Of a DNA stretch of 64,000 nt, positions 1 to 11,525 are shown piece by piece. Where the stretch lies: assembly GCA_024516155.1 (NCBI GenBank), contig JAJJXM010000027.1:111001-175000 (forward strand). The letters are read 5' to 3'. Under the pieces are notes generated by a model. The model did no database searches and had not been told where the DNA came from. It saw nothing but the letters and a program-made list of their open reading frames with translations. Position 1 is the first letter of the stretch. Every line of letters begins with the position of its first letter. Position numbers and translations under genes: made by a program. Source of the stretch: Pyronema omphalodes. Its lineage: Eukaryota; Ascomycota; Pezizomycetes; Pezizales; Pyronemataceae.

Positions 1-2175
1 GTATCTGCGAGGTTCAAGATGGCGATGGCATATGGATTTGTATATGAAGGACTTTTCTATCTATAGAGGCTTTTCTGCCAGTGACGGGATTGTAATTAGG
101 AGAGACGGAGGGCATGTACCATACTTACCACGAACTTTTATGAGAACAAAAACACCAAGTTTAACAAAAAAAAAAAACTTTCGTATTGATTAATTCCTGC
201 TAAGGATAATGCTCTATCGACTTACGTAACAGCAAGACAATAACATGGCTTATGATGGAACTAAAGCGCTTACGCAAAGTCTTGGATTTTGCACATAAGT
301 CCGGTGTGTAGTTGCATCGACTTGAATTACTTGAAAGTAAAAATACCCCGTGGTACATTCACAATCTTATCTCGGACTGCAACATGCATCATGCAAGAAT
401 TTACGCCACGTGCAAAACGTGCGCCGTGGAGGCTTATTGACATACTTATATAGGGAATCATCTTGGCGCATCGGTGTTATGCATCGAGATGTTTGTAGGG
501 GATTTTTGTTTCGGAGAAACTTGGTTGGGGCTTATATAGTGAGTTGGTGTTGGAGAAATCGTGATCGTTGAAGATTTGAAATGACAAAACGGAGAAGGAG
601 ACCGAGAAGGGGAGGGAGGAGGATGAGGGCGGCGGGGGGCAGGAGTAGGGATATTATGCACGTTAAAACGTGGGACGGGAAAGTGTTGATGTAAACCCCG
701 GATCGGAGTGATGCAACTATTATAGGCCTAACTTGGTTAGGCTATATAATCTTACAGCTTTCAGTTTAATTATGACGTTATAGATATAGACATCTGCTGT
801 TGTATCGTGACTCTTTATTTGTGGAGGATCAGATAATTGAGATTATTGAAGTTACTGCGTGGCGATAGTGGGGAGGTAAAGATGTAATATTGTGAATAGG
901 TTTATCGCAGTTTGCTGTGCTGGGAAGGTGAGAGCTAAAGAAGAAAGTCATTCAAGTGAACGGAATTGCGGAATGGATGAAAGTTTGTAGCTGGAACTGA
1001 TATTCTCGCCTACACCGTGATTTACATAAAGGTAGAAGAGCTATGTGGAGAAAGTGGGATTGATAGCTGGGTTTTCTTGAGATGGCTGTACTCAGCTATT
1101 ACTGGTGATATCAGAGGGAGACCTATCTAGCTGAGTATAACCGTTGAAAATCATGGAGGAGAAACTATTGTTGTCTGAGTATTTAATGTATATAACATGG
1201 AACAGTGATATTTTGGGAAACAAAAAAGAAAGTTGTTACATCGTCAAGAAAAGATATATGAATATACGAGGGTAAGAGACTGGATTATCAAAAGAAATGA
1301 TGTTCCGATGCAAATAGAGACGTTGTGGTTAAGAGTTGACACGCCCTCAATCCATTCCCTCCATCCGTTGACGATGAATGCCCTCATAGCCAACAGTATT
1401 GGAACCTTATCACAATGTTCATTTTATTCCAGCAAATTCCGAACAGGTGGAATAACTATGCTCATTGCTTTCGTCTTATGTTTGACGGGGGGCTAATTGA
1501 CGGTGTGAGGTTACTCGCTATGCTACCTCCCGTTGAATCTTGGCCATACCGTTGATATGATTTGGCCGGAATCAAAGTTTGCGGGTGATATCCATACGAT
1601 GTCACTCGGTTCAAAACGCGCAGATATTCAGAGTTCTCTTTCTGGTCCTCAGCAGAGTTGATTCAGGCATACGGATGCCTCTCAGCATTCATAATAAACA
1701 AGAGAAAAGTAGCTTCAATCCAGAACAATTCTAGTTGTTCCGTTTCGGCTCTGTACTACTGTCTAGTTTAATAGTATTCAATTCCAATACTTTTTTGGTA
1801 TGCTTATAGACGACAGACTTGAGACGGGCTGCGATGTTTCGGACTCTCAATTGAAGTTATTTACAGGGTTGGAATGCAATGGGATATTTGATTGGTTTAA
1901 CGATACTTATTTAGTTATGTAATTCGATAAATCAATTCTTGTTATAGGAGTGTAATGAATGTATTCATCTATCCGGAGAAGTTACAACAATACAGTGAAA
2001 ACAAAACATTACACAAAAGGAACGACAAAAGGTAATAACAGATAATAATAGACCCAGCCTATTAAACTTCACCTCGTCTCCTACATATTAAACCAAATTC
2101 AAACCAAACTCCATCCAATGCAATGCCTCAAAATGCAACTCCCCCAAAATACAAAGGCATCCAAATACAATTCCT
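1..2175. other. intergenic, no gene seen
   Basis: No open frame here resembles a protein family and none shows convincing splice structure. The sequence is moderately AT-rich with short A and T runs. Nothing further is supported. Confidence 0.6.
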
Positions 2176-2748
2176 TTAAGAAATCTGAATCTTCTTCGTT
2201 CCCCTCTTCTCCATCTTCGGCACCACCACCTTCAAGATACCATGCTCAAGACTAGCCTTAACCCGTTCCACATCAATATCCGACGGGAACCTGAAGCTCC
2301 TGGAGAACTCTCCCGTCGACCTCTCCGAAATCCAAACCTTCGGCCCAGCTTTTTCCTTCTCCTTCTCCTTCTTTTTCTCCGTCTCCTTCTTTCCCTCCGC
2401 CTTCTGATCAGCACTACCCTCAATCTTCTTCTGCTCCTCAGAGCCAGATTCAATCTCCTTCACCTTTCCCTTCTCGTCTCTCCATCCCTCCAAACTCTTC
2501 TCAACTCGTCCTTGGACTACCAACGTCTTGTCATCCGTAAACTCGATGGAGATGTTTTTCTTGTCGGAGACACCGGGGAATTCGCCTTCTAGGACATAGG
2601 AGTCCTTGGTTTCGTGGACGTCGAAGTTGGGTGAGAAGGCGCTGCGGGTTGTGGGCCGGTTGTTGGTGTCGCCTAGGAGTTGGAGGATGTCGGTGGGGAA
2701 GGACATGGTGGACTCGACTGGGTACTGGAAGCGCGGGTAGAACAACAT
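2176..2748 (-). CDS. Hsp20 / HSP30-type small heat-shock protein, copy A
   Basis: A single-exon gene of 190 residues. Small heat-shock proteins of this family are ATP-independent holdase chaperones that bind unfolding proteins in the cytosol. The N-terminus MLFYPRFQYP matches the start of the two other Hsp20 copies in this window (MPFFPRFHYP, MPSFPRFHSP), which fixes the start codon. The alpha-crystallin domain runs from about residue 43 (FDVHETKDSYVLEGEFPG) to the end. It is interrupted at about residues 85-135 by a highly charged Lys/Glu linker, as is usual for fungal HSP30 proteins. The C-terminal beta strands are clear (GEFSRSFRFP, LEHGILKVVVPKME). A TATA-like element and a GAA/TTC heat-shock-type site lie upstream. 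The gene is outside the inverted repeat that encloses the other two copies. Confidence 0.93.
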   Translation of the reverse strand: MLFYPRFQYPVESTMSFPTDILQLLGDTNNRPTTRSAFSPNFDVHETKDSYVLEGEFPGVSDKKNISIEFTDDKTLVVQGRVEKSLEGWRDEKGKVKEIESGSEEQKKIEGSADQKAEGKKETEKKKEKEKEKAGPKVWISERSTGEFSRSFRFPSDIDVERVKASLEHGILKVVVPKMEKRGTKKIQIS

Positions 2749-2966
2749 TGTGTTTTTTTTTGTGTTTTGTTGTTTTGTTATTCGGTTGTTTGGTTTTCTG
2801 TTGTTTGGTTGTTGGTGTCGATAGTAAAGTGATGTTTTGTGATCTGAGATCGATTATCGTAGATAGAGTAGTTGCGAAGTGTAGAGCGCGAGAGTGTTCG
2901 TATGTGTATGCGGATATGACTTGATTTCTGAACTGATGATTCTTCAGAGTGAAAAACACCGGGGGT

Positions 2967-3104
2967 ATTTATGTTTGCGATGGTGGCAGGTTCCTGAGTC
3001 GTTAGAAACCCGTGATATCACTCGTCGCTTGCTGTTGACTAGTGCCAAGACGTTAGGGTAGGGGTTTCTAGAGGGTTCGACTAGCTTCGCCCCAGATTCG
3101 CGAA
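2967..3104 (-). promoter_or_regulatory. putative heat-shock promoter of Hsp20 copy A
   Basis: On the minus strand a TATA-like ATAAATA lies at 2973-2967, about 220 bp before the start codon. The same ATAAATAcc context precedes both other Hsp20 copies. Upstream, TTCGCGAA (3097-3104) is a head-to-head pair of heat-shock half-sites (TTC, two bases, GAA). The function is inferred from position and the known HSF consensus nGAAnnTTCn. Confidence 0.5.
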
Positions 3105-3320
3105 ACATCGACACGAGAGTGCACGCAACACAAGCAACACCAGTAACACGGACCAACCTATGAGATGTTGTACAATGTTGTAAGACGATGTGGGATCTTG
3201 TGTGACGATACGAATGTGATCTTCAATGCTCTCGAAGCTTCTAACCGCTTCAAGATCCTGTTTTTCGCATTCTATTGCAAGAAAAACACTGCGGAAAGCT
3301 GTCAGAATGTTATGAGAATC

Positions 3321-3618
3321 GGGTTACTCAATGCTCGACACTTTCCGTCAACGAAAAACCGCTGACGGAAGTGTCGAAAACTGTCGGAAACTCTTCATCT
3401 GTCCCAAAACAGTTTAGAAAGTTGATGATCTGCATCGTAGTGCGGTCCTAGCCTCGCCCGTAGCCTTGCAACGGGTTTCCGTCAGTTTCCATCCCAGAGT
3501 TTCCGACAACACCACTCAAAGCTCACTTCTAACCCTGGTTCTGTCCCTCAACTCTCAGTGGCCGCAGAATTTCCGACAGATTTGTCGGATTCCGCTGCTT
3601 TTGAGCATTGAGTAACCC
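3321..3618. mobile_element. MITE-like foldback element
   Basis: A 298-bp segment is bounded by a perfect 16-bp terminal inverted repeat, GGGTTACTCAATGCTC at 3321-3336 and its complement at 3603-3618. Just inside the left end is a second inverted repeat, CGACACTTTCCGTCA with TGACGGAAGTGTCG at 3362-3375. Near the right end is a short hairpin, CCGACA-gatt-TGTCGG. There is no coding capacity, as expected for a non-autonomous element. I could not see a convincing target-site duplication, so the exact ends and superfamily are open. Confidence 0.6.
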
Positions 3619-4059
3619 TAATATTCCATATTGATCTTGAAGCTTTTAGAAATTAGATTCAAAGCCGGATTTTTGTTTTCTATCGTGCAAAGTATGATCA
3701 TGGCTGCCGTATGGTTGGGGTCATCGGTTATCACAGGTCGTGGCTATTGCGCGTGTTTGCTGCGCTTGTTACAGGTACTATGTGGCTACGCTCGGCCACG
3801 ATATTTCACGTGACTCATGTGGTGACCGTAAATTCGGGATACATGGTGATTTGTTGGGTTTTATCACTTGGCCTTGGACATGGGGATTCTCTTGGTCCAT
3901 TTTGAGTCAGCAGAAGAAAATTTCGCGATATTTGAATTCTTGACGTTTACACGAAACCGATCAGTTCGGAACTTCTTAGAAAGTGACTCCTGTTATTGGT
4001 AGAGTTGGGAGATATAATGGGGTATATGCAGATTTGATAGGGTGGACCCAGGTTCTTCC
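3619..4059. other. intergenic, no gene seen
   Basis: Short overlapping open frames only, none protein-like. This is the stretch between the foldback element and the left satellite array. Confidence 0.5.
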
Positions 4060-4870
4060 ATGTCTAGTGAGAGTCCACAACACAAAAGGCAATAAGCGGA
4101 CGGCACAGGATGGAGGGGAAGAGGAGGAGTTGAAAGTTTTATTTGCTGATAGAAAGGGACATAACCACATATCTCTGTATCTCCTCAGGCTTCAAGCTTA
4201 ATCAGACATATCAGGCTTTGCTTCCCCCAAATTCCCTGGGGGATACTCCTTAGAACGTATTATAAGAGACAGTCACAAATGACGCAAAGCAAATAGCACT
4301 GGACAGAGAGGAGGAGATGGAGTTTAAAAGATTTGTTAGAAGCGCGATTTGCTGATAGAAAGAGACATGACGATATATCTCTGTCTCTGTTCGGGCTTCA
4401 ACCAGACATTTTAATCTGGGCTTCTAAGTTCTCCCAAATTCCCTAGGGATACTGCTTGGTGTGTATTGTAAAAGACAGTTACAAAAAACACAAAGCGAAC
4501 GGCACTGGACAAAGAGGAAGACGTGGAGTTAATACCAGTTATCATAAGTGTTATTTGCTGATCGCCGAGGTGGGAATGAGGTTGAAAAGATTTATTAATA
4601 GATTTATCCACTGATAGAAAAGGACATAACCACATATCTCTGCATCTCCTCAGGCTTCAAGCTTAACCAGCCATATCAATCCGGGCTTCCAAGTTCCCCC
4701 AAATTCCCTAATGGATACTCCTTGTCGCGTATTATAAGAGACAGTCACAAAAGACACAAAAATCACAAACCGAATGGCCCAAACCGAATGGCACAAAGCA
4801 AACGCCACAGGACGGAGTTGAAAAGATTCTATTCGACGTTTTATCCACCGACACAACCACAACCATACCT
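4060..4870 (-). repeat. left satellite array (about 3 units, reverse orientation)
   Basis: Three successive diverged copies of the unit that forms the large array at 19745-25005 appear here in reverse orientation. Landmarks read on the minus strand: ATGTCCCTTTCTATCAGC (near 4139-4160, and with changes near 4350 and 4607), GTCTGRTTAA, and CTTATAATACG followed by GGAGTATCC. The units are clearly more diverged from each other than those in the right array, including damage to the GCTCC/GGAGC hairpin, which suggests an older or no longer homogenised array. Confidence 0.85.
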
Positions 4871-4900
4871 CCGTATCTCCTCAAGCATCAAGCATCAAGC

Positions 4901-4969
4901 ATCAATCTCAACCCTCCATATAAATCAATCTCAACCCTCCATATAAATCAATCTCAACCCTCCATATAA
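4901..4969. repeat. 23-bp tandem repeat, 3 copies
   Basis: Three identical head-to-tail copies of a 23-bp unit beginning ATCAATCTCAACCCTCC. It is preceded by a short CATCAAG run and lies between the left satellite units and the left unique flank. Confidence 0.9.
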
Positions 4970-4984
4970 ATCAAACTTCCAACG

Positions 4985-5765
4985 GCCCCCAGCCGAATAC
5001 TCCTTATCGCCTATCGACATCGTTGCTCACAAGACACGGACTCAATATATCAACCAACATCTTTTCATCCGGGATTCCGTCCCGTATACCCTGTCGACTG
5101 CATGATACATGATACATGATACCTAGGTCCTGCTCGTCGATTTCTTACACAGTCAGCGCTTGAAGTATTTTCATTTCTTGCTACGTATAGGAAAATACTC
5201 CAGAGGAATTCGGATCCTGGATCCTGGATCCTGGATAACGGGGGCTGGATCCTGAATAACGGGGGCTGGATAACGGGGGCTGGGGCAATGGGGCAATGGA
5301 TAATACATACACGCGGGAATAGAATTTATACCATACTACTGTACTGGGAAATCGGTATCTGGATTCAGGATATTGTAGTGTGGTTTTGATGGGTCATTGA
5401 TGGATGTGTTGTATGCACTGGGGTGAAATGTATGCTGTCTGGAAATTAGTGTGGACACTGAAGCATTTTACATGGAGATGTTGAGGAGATAATTCAGTAC
5501 GGTTTACGTATAGATGCTAGAGGAAAGATGGAAGAATTGATATTGATATTGATATTCATGCATCCATTAATCTGTATTCGATATACTTGCATAAGCCGTG
5601 CTGGTAGATAATTGGAGTAGAGGTTACATCATCGGGGTGTGCCTTAGACTGCGGATGGTTATCCATATCATGATAGAAAGAAAAAGAAAAACGGAAAGCC
5701 TAAAATCATCTTCACATATTATGGCAGCTTGGTATTAACGATAGTAAGACATATTCACATCATCG
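4985..5765 (-). repeat. left arm flank of a large inverted repeat
   Basis: Read on the minus strand, this stretch aligns with 19090-19790. Shared blocks are the AGCTGCCATAAT segment, TCTATCATGATATGGATA (5664-5681 here, near 19196-19213 there), the CGCAGTCT..GGCAC segment, AGCACGGCTTATG, CATCTTTCCTCTA, TTCAAGCGCT followed by GTGTAAGAA and TCGACGAGCA, and CGACAGGGTATA. The alignment ends in a degenerate satellite unit (near 4990-5050), exactly where the right copy enters its first unit. The left copy also holds a local GGATCCT / GGGGGCTGGATAAC minisatellite (5213-5300). Confidence 0.85.
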
Positions 5766-5845
5766 ACTTATAATTACAGTAATAATACTAAAGTTTTGAG
5801 ATTCCCGATTCTCGATTCTCGCTTCTCGATTCGAGGGTCGTGGAT

Positions 5846-6010
5846 GTTATGGTTTTTGTTATGGTTTTTGTTATGGTTTTTGTTATGGTGTTTTTTTGGT
5901 ATATAAGTATCTTCTATTCCCATTTCCATTTCTATTCCTATTCCTATTCCTATTCCTATTTCAATCCTCATTCCCATTCTCCATCCCCCCCGCCCCCCCC
6001 CCCCCTTCTC
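5846..6010. repeat. simple repeats 3' of RFC5
   Basis: Four copies of a 12-bp unit GTTATGGTTTTT at about 5846-5893 are followed by a TATTCC run (about 5935-5962) and a C-run ending near 6005. No gene is seen. Confidence 0.8.
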
Positions 6011-6027
6011 CCCCTCAGTCCCCATCT

Positions 6028-9000
6028 CTAAAAATCCGCCATACCCATTAAATACCCCTCCAAAATCCTCATAAACTTCGCCACAAAAGCCTCCAGATGA
6101 AAAATGACCTTAGAACCGATATGTAGCCTATGTTCATAGAAAGCAGACCATTTTATTACATCTGCCTTTAGGGCGTCGTCGCATTTTGATATGAGGTTGA
6201 AGGTTAGGAGCTGGTGGGTGTTAGTTGGCTTGGTTTGGTTTGGTTTGAAGGAGGAGATGGGGGGGGGGGGGGGATAGGGAAGGGAGGAATGGATGGAAAG
6301 GGAGGGAGAGATGATGACTTGTTGATACACGGGTAAGGAAAGGAGGAAAAGAGGAATAGAAAGCACGGTGTGATAAGGTCTGCATATCCTGCCTTGTTCC
6401 TCGTATCTTGCGCCTCGTATCTTGTACCCCATATCTTCATGCCTTGGTCCCAAGCCGCATGCCCAATATCAACCGAGACCAAGCAGCAAAAAGAAGCCAC
6501 GAGATAGTTGCATTATGCATGATGCGAATCCCTCCGGTACCATATGCACCGCGGATCAAGTCCGACTGATGCCACGCGGGGACGGGGCCGATATCAGCAT
6601 CAGGATCAGGATCAGGCGATCCATGAGATACAAATATCCGGGACTGGTGATGGAGATATTTACCCCACTTCGCCAAATGGATGGTAGGGAATGAGATACA
6701 CGATAAGGCACAGAGATGCACAGCGATGCAAGGCAAGGCAAAGGTAAACCAAGGTAAATGAAAGCAGGCGATAGGCTTTGCATCCAAACAACAAAAAAAA
6801 AGAAAAAAAAAGAAGGGAAGCGGGTATAGTAAACAAATAACCCCAAAAACATACCTTCAAAATAACTGTAGCCGGAATACAATGAGTTAAAAGATCATAA
6901 AGTTTTGAGCGTACTTGCATAATCCTATTAATTTTCAGGTTGTGTTAGCTAAAACCCTCATCCGTATTCCATATTCCAATAAGCATATGCAGTATGCAGT
7001 AGTAACGTGATATGGTGGATCAAAATGCAATTCCAGCATAGCCTCATTGCATGAAATAGGCAAATATGCAAACGTGCAAATGTCAAAAAAGAAGAAAAAA
7101 TAAATAAAACAGAACACCCGCTCAATCTCGGTAAAATCCGTGTCAACCTTCGAGAACTCCAAATTCCAAGGCAAGGCATACCACCATATTTTCCAGAAGC
7201 AAAGGTGACCTCATCGATAGCAATCTCAATCATGAAACCACGAAATTACTCCCGTCGATCACTTTTCAAACCCACTAACCCCCCCGTCGCAACCCGCCAG
7301 CGTCGCGTGAGAATTTTTGCAAAACGGGAGATCCTCCGCATTTAGCGTTAAAAATTTCTAGCGCGGGGCTGAGCCTGGCTGGTTGCGCGGGGATAGTGTC
7401 CGCGGCCCGCTATGCCAGCAGCTAATTCAACCGCTGCCGAGACAACGACACACAGCTCCACACCAGCCAACTGCCAAAGACGCCTTGCATCACCAGCCAC
7501 AGGTGACTTTTCTTCACCAGAACCGAAAGAGAAAGCGGGAGATGACTGGTGAAGGAGACTTCTAAGGAGGTATCGGGCTTCAGAAAATAGAGGAGAGGTT
7601 GGATGAGGGGTGGAGGCAAGGTGTGATGGGAAATTTGGAACAAGTGGTGAATTGGGGGGATAGGGAGTTTAAGAAATAAAGGAATGGGTATTGTGGAGGA
7701 AAATATCGGCGCACTGGAGGAGGAACTCTGGGGATAATTTGAGGGTGGAAACAGTAACACAGGAGAATAATTTGATAAAATAAATAAATAAATAAAACGT
7801 ACCTTGCCGGCGTATGCTCCGCCAAAACTTCATCAGCAATTTGTGAGATAAGAGCTTCGTAGTCTGGTGGTGGAATCGGGGTATCATCTTTAACGATTTC
7901 ACTACGATAAAGTCAGCAGGAGTTTCCAGATATGAATAAGATTGTAGTTGCAGATCATGCGCAGCTGAGATTAGAGAAGCCTGGGAATGAGCTTGAGTGA
8001 GCATGCCGAGCAGTCAAATATCCGAAGAGCTGAACTAGAGCTGTCAAGAGCACGGCCTGGTGAGCTCGGCAGCTCAGCCTCATAGCTTGGTCTCCGCCCG
8101 TCTTTGCTGTCTTGGACAGCTTTCGACAAGCTCATGCCGTCCTCGGAGAGCTCAGCCTTGCAGTCTGGAGCTTGCTGGCGGCTTGGTTTCCAGCCGTCTT
8201 CGCCAAACTAATTCTCCCCAGGCCAGCTTTGATTCTGACCTCGCATGCGCAAGCCAAGGGCACTTACTTCTGGGCATAAACGGCCTCCAACATGAGCAGG
8301 GCCTTCCTTAGGTTTCTTCCGGAGTCTTTGGCGATGCGTCTTCCCAACGCTTCCCTATATTCCCGTCCCTCCAACCCGGCGGTGTACTTCAAAATCCCCT
8401 CAATCTCTCCTTCTGTTGGTGCTGCCACTCTCACCAGTAAAGTCCTAGACTTAATCGGCGGAATAATATTGGCCGTAGAATTTGCCACTAAAATTAACCG
8501 TAGATTGGGAGAATATTTCTCCATAGTCCTTCTCAAGGCGGCTTGAGCATCTCGTGATAGATACTCGGCCTCGTTGATGACGACAACTTTGAAACGTTGC
8601 TTAGCGGAGGTATCAACTTGTTGAGTTTGTGCGGTTTCTTTTAGAAGAGACTGAATTACGACTCGGTCGTAGGTTCCTACGTCGCTGGGGGTGATTTCTA
8701 AATGGTAATTTGAAGAGACAATGTTGAATTCGATTTTGCGGTTCGAGGTCGTGGTGAAGATACGGGAGTCGATGCGGATCTACGGACACGGGCACAGTCA
8801 GTATCGGGCCGAGAAGGCTATAGACGGGCCGAAAAGAGGCGGTGTAGGTGCATGGAATCGATGGCACAGATCCGGCAGAGACGGAAGGTGGGGCTCAGCA
8901 GGGGCTCGAATTTTTGTGTGTGGGGCACCGGAATAAGGGTCGGCTCGGACATGAGGGGGCAGTGTAGAGGCACGGGAACCGATATAATCGGTATAATAAT

Positions 9001-9357
9001 TTGCGATCGGAGGTGGCAGAGCAAGTACCTTTTCGGCACCGGGACCGTATAGCTCCTTCAGCGTAGCGACAATGCGGGTCTTTTTTCCAGCACCTGAAGG
9101 GCCATAGATTAGGAGGTGTGGAAAGTCACCGGAGTTTGCCTGTTTTGTTTGTTAGGTTGTGCTTGCGACACGAGTTACATAACGCGTGATGGAATTTTCG
9201 TGAACATACCAGCGCCTTCAATCGCTGTGAGAGGTCCTCATGATACTGTCATTCCCACATTACGTCAGCAATTATTTTTATTTATTTTGTCGTACAAGAA
9301 ACATACGTGTAGGGCCTCAAGGCTTCGTGGTCTGTGTTTATCGACGAGTAATGGCAT
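6028..9357 (-). CDS. RFC5: replication factor C subunit 5 (clamp loader)
   Basis: The small RFC subunit homologous to yeast Rfc5 and human RFC3, part of the heteropentamer that loads PCNA at primer-template junctions. Seven exons keep phase: 9307-9357, 9210-9245, 9029-9139, 8268-8779, 7803-7901, 6855-6924, 6028-6210, giving 353 residues, the usual family length. The start [10 protein letters not shown] is the family N-terminus. Walker [10 protein letters not shown] is at residues 42-50. The Walker B site reads VVVINEAE (131-138) rather than DEAD, as expected for this subunit. ALRRTMEKY follows at 147-155. The SRC position reads SRT (177-179). The C-terminal collar domain ends GYLMGMADF. Introns 3-6 are 249, 366, 878 and 644 nt, far above the 61 and 70 nt of the first two and unusual for the group. 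The gene lies inside the inverted repeat, upstream of and divergent from calcipressin. Confidence 0.95.
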
Positions 9358-9613
9358 TCCGATAACGCGTGATGGGGCGGTGATGCGGCGACGGAGATTG
9401 AGTGGGAAGACGTGTTTCTGTCACGACGCGGTAAGTGGTTGGGATTGGGATTAGCGCGTCGGTAACTGATGGCGCAGCTGCCTTAGTGGCTCAGTGGGGC
9501 TCAACTTTTGATGGGCTGTGGCTTGGGCGGGCTTCTCTTTGTCTGGAGACTGGCATCGACCGCCTCAGAGACTAAATTACATAGCCTCCGGCATCGCTGG
9601 CTTGCAACTGCGG

Positions 9614-9784
9614 TTAATTTGGTAAGCTATCCCGAATCAGAGCTTCGGCCTTGAAACTCAGAGTTATCCGAGACGACTTAGCAGCTCTAGACGACAAAGC
9701 GAGTGGATTTACGGACGAAGCTCCGACAATTTGGTGAGGAGACACCGATGCAGTATCGACAGTAGTTTTTGGTTGAGATGCCAT
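9614..9784 (-). CDS. possible small protein, 56 aa
   Basis: An open frame starting MASQPKTTVDTASVSP and ending IRDSLPN, with protein-like composition (Ser/Ala/Thr-rich, then a mixed basic segment). An in-frame ATG five codons earlier (9799) gives a Lys-rich extension that I consider less likely. I do not recognise the family. It may be a small gene or the 5' exon of a longer one, but I could not find a matching donor site and downstream exon. It is head-to-tail with RFC5, about 260 bp upstream of it. Confidence 0.25.
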   Translation of the reverse strand: MASQPKTTVDTASVSPHQIVGASSVNPLALSSRAAKSSRITLSFKAEALIRDSLPN

Positions 9785-10315
9785 GTTTTTTTTTTTCAAG
9801 TTTTTGATACAGTCGACTGTAGAAGGGATCCGACCGTATCCCCCATATTTTCGCCATCGGAAACAGGTGCGATCGTTGCGTCAATGAGTTTTTCTGTGTA
9901 GCTTCGATTCGATGGAAATGCGTTGACTGATCGTCGGGGAAATCTCGACAACCATGTTTTGCGTTTGAGGAACCGAGCGAGCTTTCCTTCGAGCTTTCCT
10001 TCTCGAAGCCTGCATAATTTATTTGAGTTTGAGCGGTGCATACCCTTCGCATATCCTTTTCACAGATGCATACGCTACAACTCGATGCAAATTAACCCCT
10101 TGAGAGATGAATATCCTCCTCCACATCGCCTGTAACGAACCATCTGGTACTACATACACTGCCCGTCGCACCCCGTCACTGGACTCGCTTCGGACCATCC
10201 GATCTCATCGTGTGAAAAATTTCCAAATCCCAATCTCATTTTGCTTTCGTTCGTAGGCTGTGTAAGACTTCGCAATAAGCCTAGCGTGTGTTATGTCATT
10301 TGTGTTATGATGGGC

Positions 10316-10323
10316 TGCGCCTC
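10316..10323 (-). promoter_or_regulatory. putative Crz1/CDRE site upstream of calcipressin
   Basis: The minus strand reads GAGGCGCA, an exact match to the calcineurin-dependent response element GNGGC(G/T)CA known from yeast Crz1. It is about 340 bp upstream of the calcipressin start codon. RCN1 is an established Crz1 target in yeast. That it acts here is inference. Confidence 0.45.
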
Positions 10324-10660
10324 AAAGTCTGGGACGGGCGGTAGCAGTAGTTTCTATGTGGCGGTCCAACTTCCGTCTTCCTACCCGGCGCAGTGTTGCT
10401 GTGGAGCTCCATTGAAGCTTGCAAGGTGGCAGGGCCCGGCTGAGCACCACCCATCCAAAGAATATAAGACCTTGAATAGCCCGTACTCGGAACCCCATCA
10501 TCAAACAAGGCTTCAATAAGCGACTCTACCTCAACATCACGCTGACAATAACATAATCAATTCTTCGACTCCCGTAAATACCTTTACAGCTCGCAACTCA
10601 ACAACTCCACAATCCCACAACACAGCATATCACAACACAACACACATCACATCACCAACA

Positions 10661-11525
10661 ATGGAACAATCACCGCTCACCCAGGGAACTCTCTCCCCCG
10701 TCGCGTCTCCTCCCACCAGAAGCCGTGCCTCTAGCCGCGCTTCTCACCTCACTCTCGACTTGAGCTGTATCAACAACCCACCTCCTACCACCCCCACCAA
10801 CACTCTTCTCATCACCGTAAGTTTCCTCCACTTCCATATTTCCTCTCCAGTCTTCACCTACTAACACCGCCCAGAATTTGAACGACCTATCAATCTTCTC
10901 CGCACCTCACCTTCAATCCCTCCGCGATGCCATCTCCTTGACCGCCGTTCCCCACAGCTGGTCACCCTTAAAGTCCTTCCGCCGCATTGTCTGCTCCTTC
11001 TCCTCCGTCGACGATGCCATTGCCGTCCGCAGCCAGCTCGACGGAACCGCCATCATGGGAGAGCGTATCCGTGTCTACTTCGGAGAGCCCACACCCATTA
11101 CACCCGTTGACCAGCACCTTCAAGCTCCTGAATCCAAGAAGCTTTTCTTCATTTCGCCACCTCCTTCTCCTCCTCACGGCTGGGAGTCTAAGGAGGAGGA
11201 GCCTCCCAACAGTGTAGTTGTCGCGGAGGACTTGGCATCTGCGTTGGCGAGGTTGAACTGGGTTACGAAGGGAGATAATGGAGATGGACAGGAGAGCAGA
11301 AGGGGAAGTTGGATGGGAGGACGTCCTAGATCTTGTAGCTCGGTTTTGCTTTTCAGCCCTGAGGATGGTTCAGAGGAAATGCCTGCTATTTCGGTGGATG
11401 ATTACACTGACAGTGGAGATGAGAACTCTCCTATTGAACCACCAAGGGGAGGATCTGCTAAGTACATTCCTGAGAAGGCTACGATACACACTGCCAGGCC
11501 ACCCATTGAGTTGATGGAATGCTAG
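10661..11525 (+). CDS. RCN1: calcipressin (regulator of calcineurin)
   Basis: Two exons, 10661-10816 and 10875-11525, with a 58-nt phase-0 intron (GTAAGT..CCCAG), giving 268 residues. Calcipressins bind the catalytic subunit of the Ca2+/calmodulin phosphatase calcineurin and tune its activity. Residues about 53-125 form the RRM-like fold (NLNDLSIFSAPHL..., FRRIVCSFSSVDDAIAVR, GERIRVYFGEP). The signature FLISPPxSPP motif appears as FFISPPPSPP at residues 143-152. The C-terminus carries a PxIxIT-like calcineurin docking context (TARPPIELME). The N-terminal 50 residues are a Ser/Pro/Thr-rich extension ending in TLLIT, the first strand of the fold. A CDRE site upstream suggests the feedback loop known in yeast and animals. 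Confidence 0.95.
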
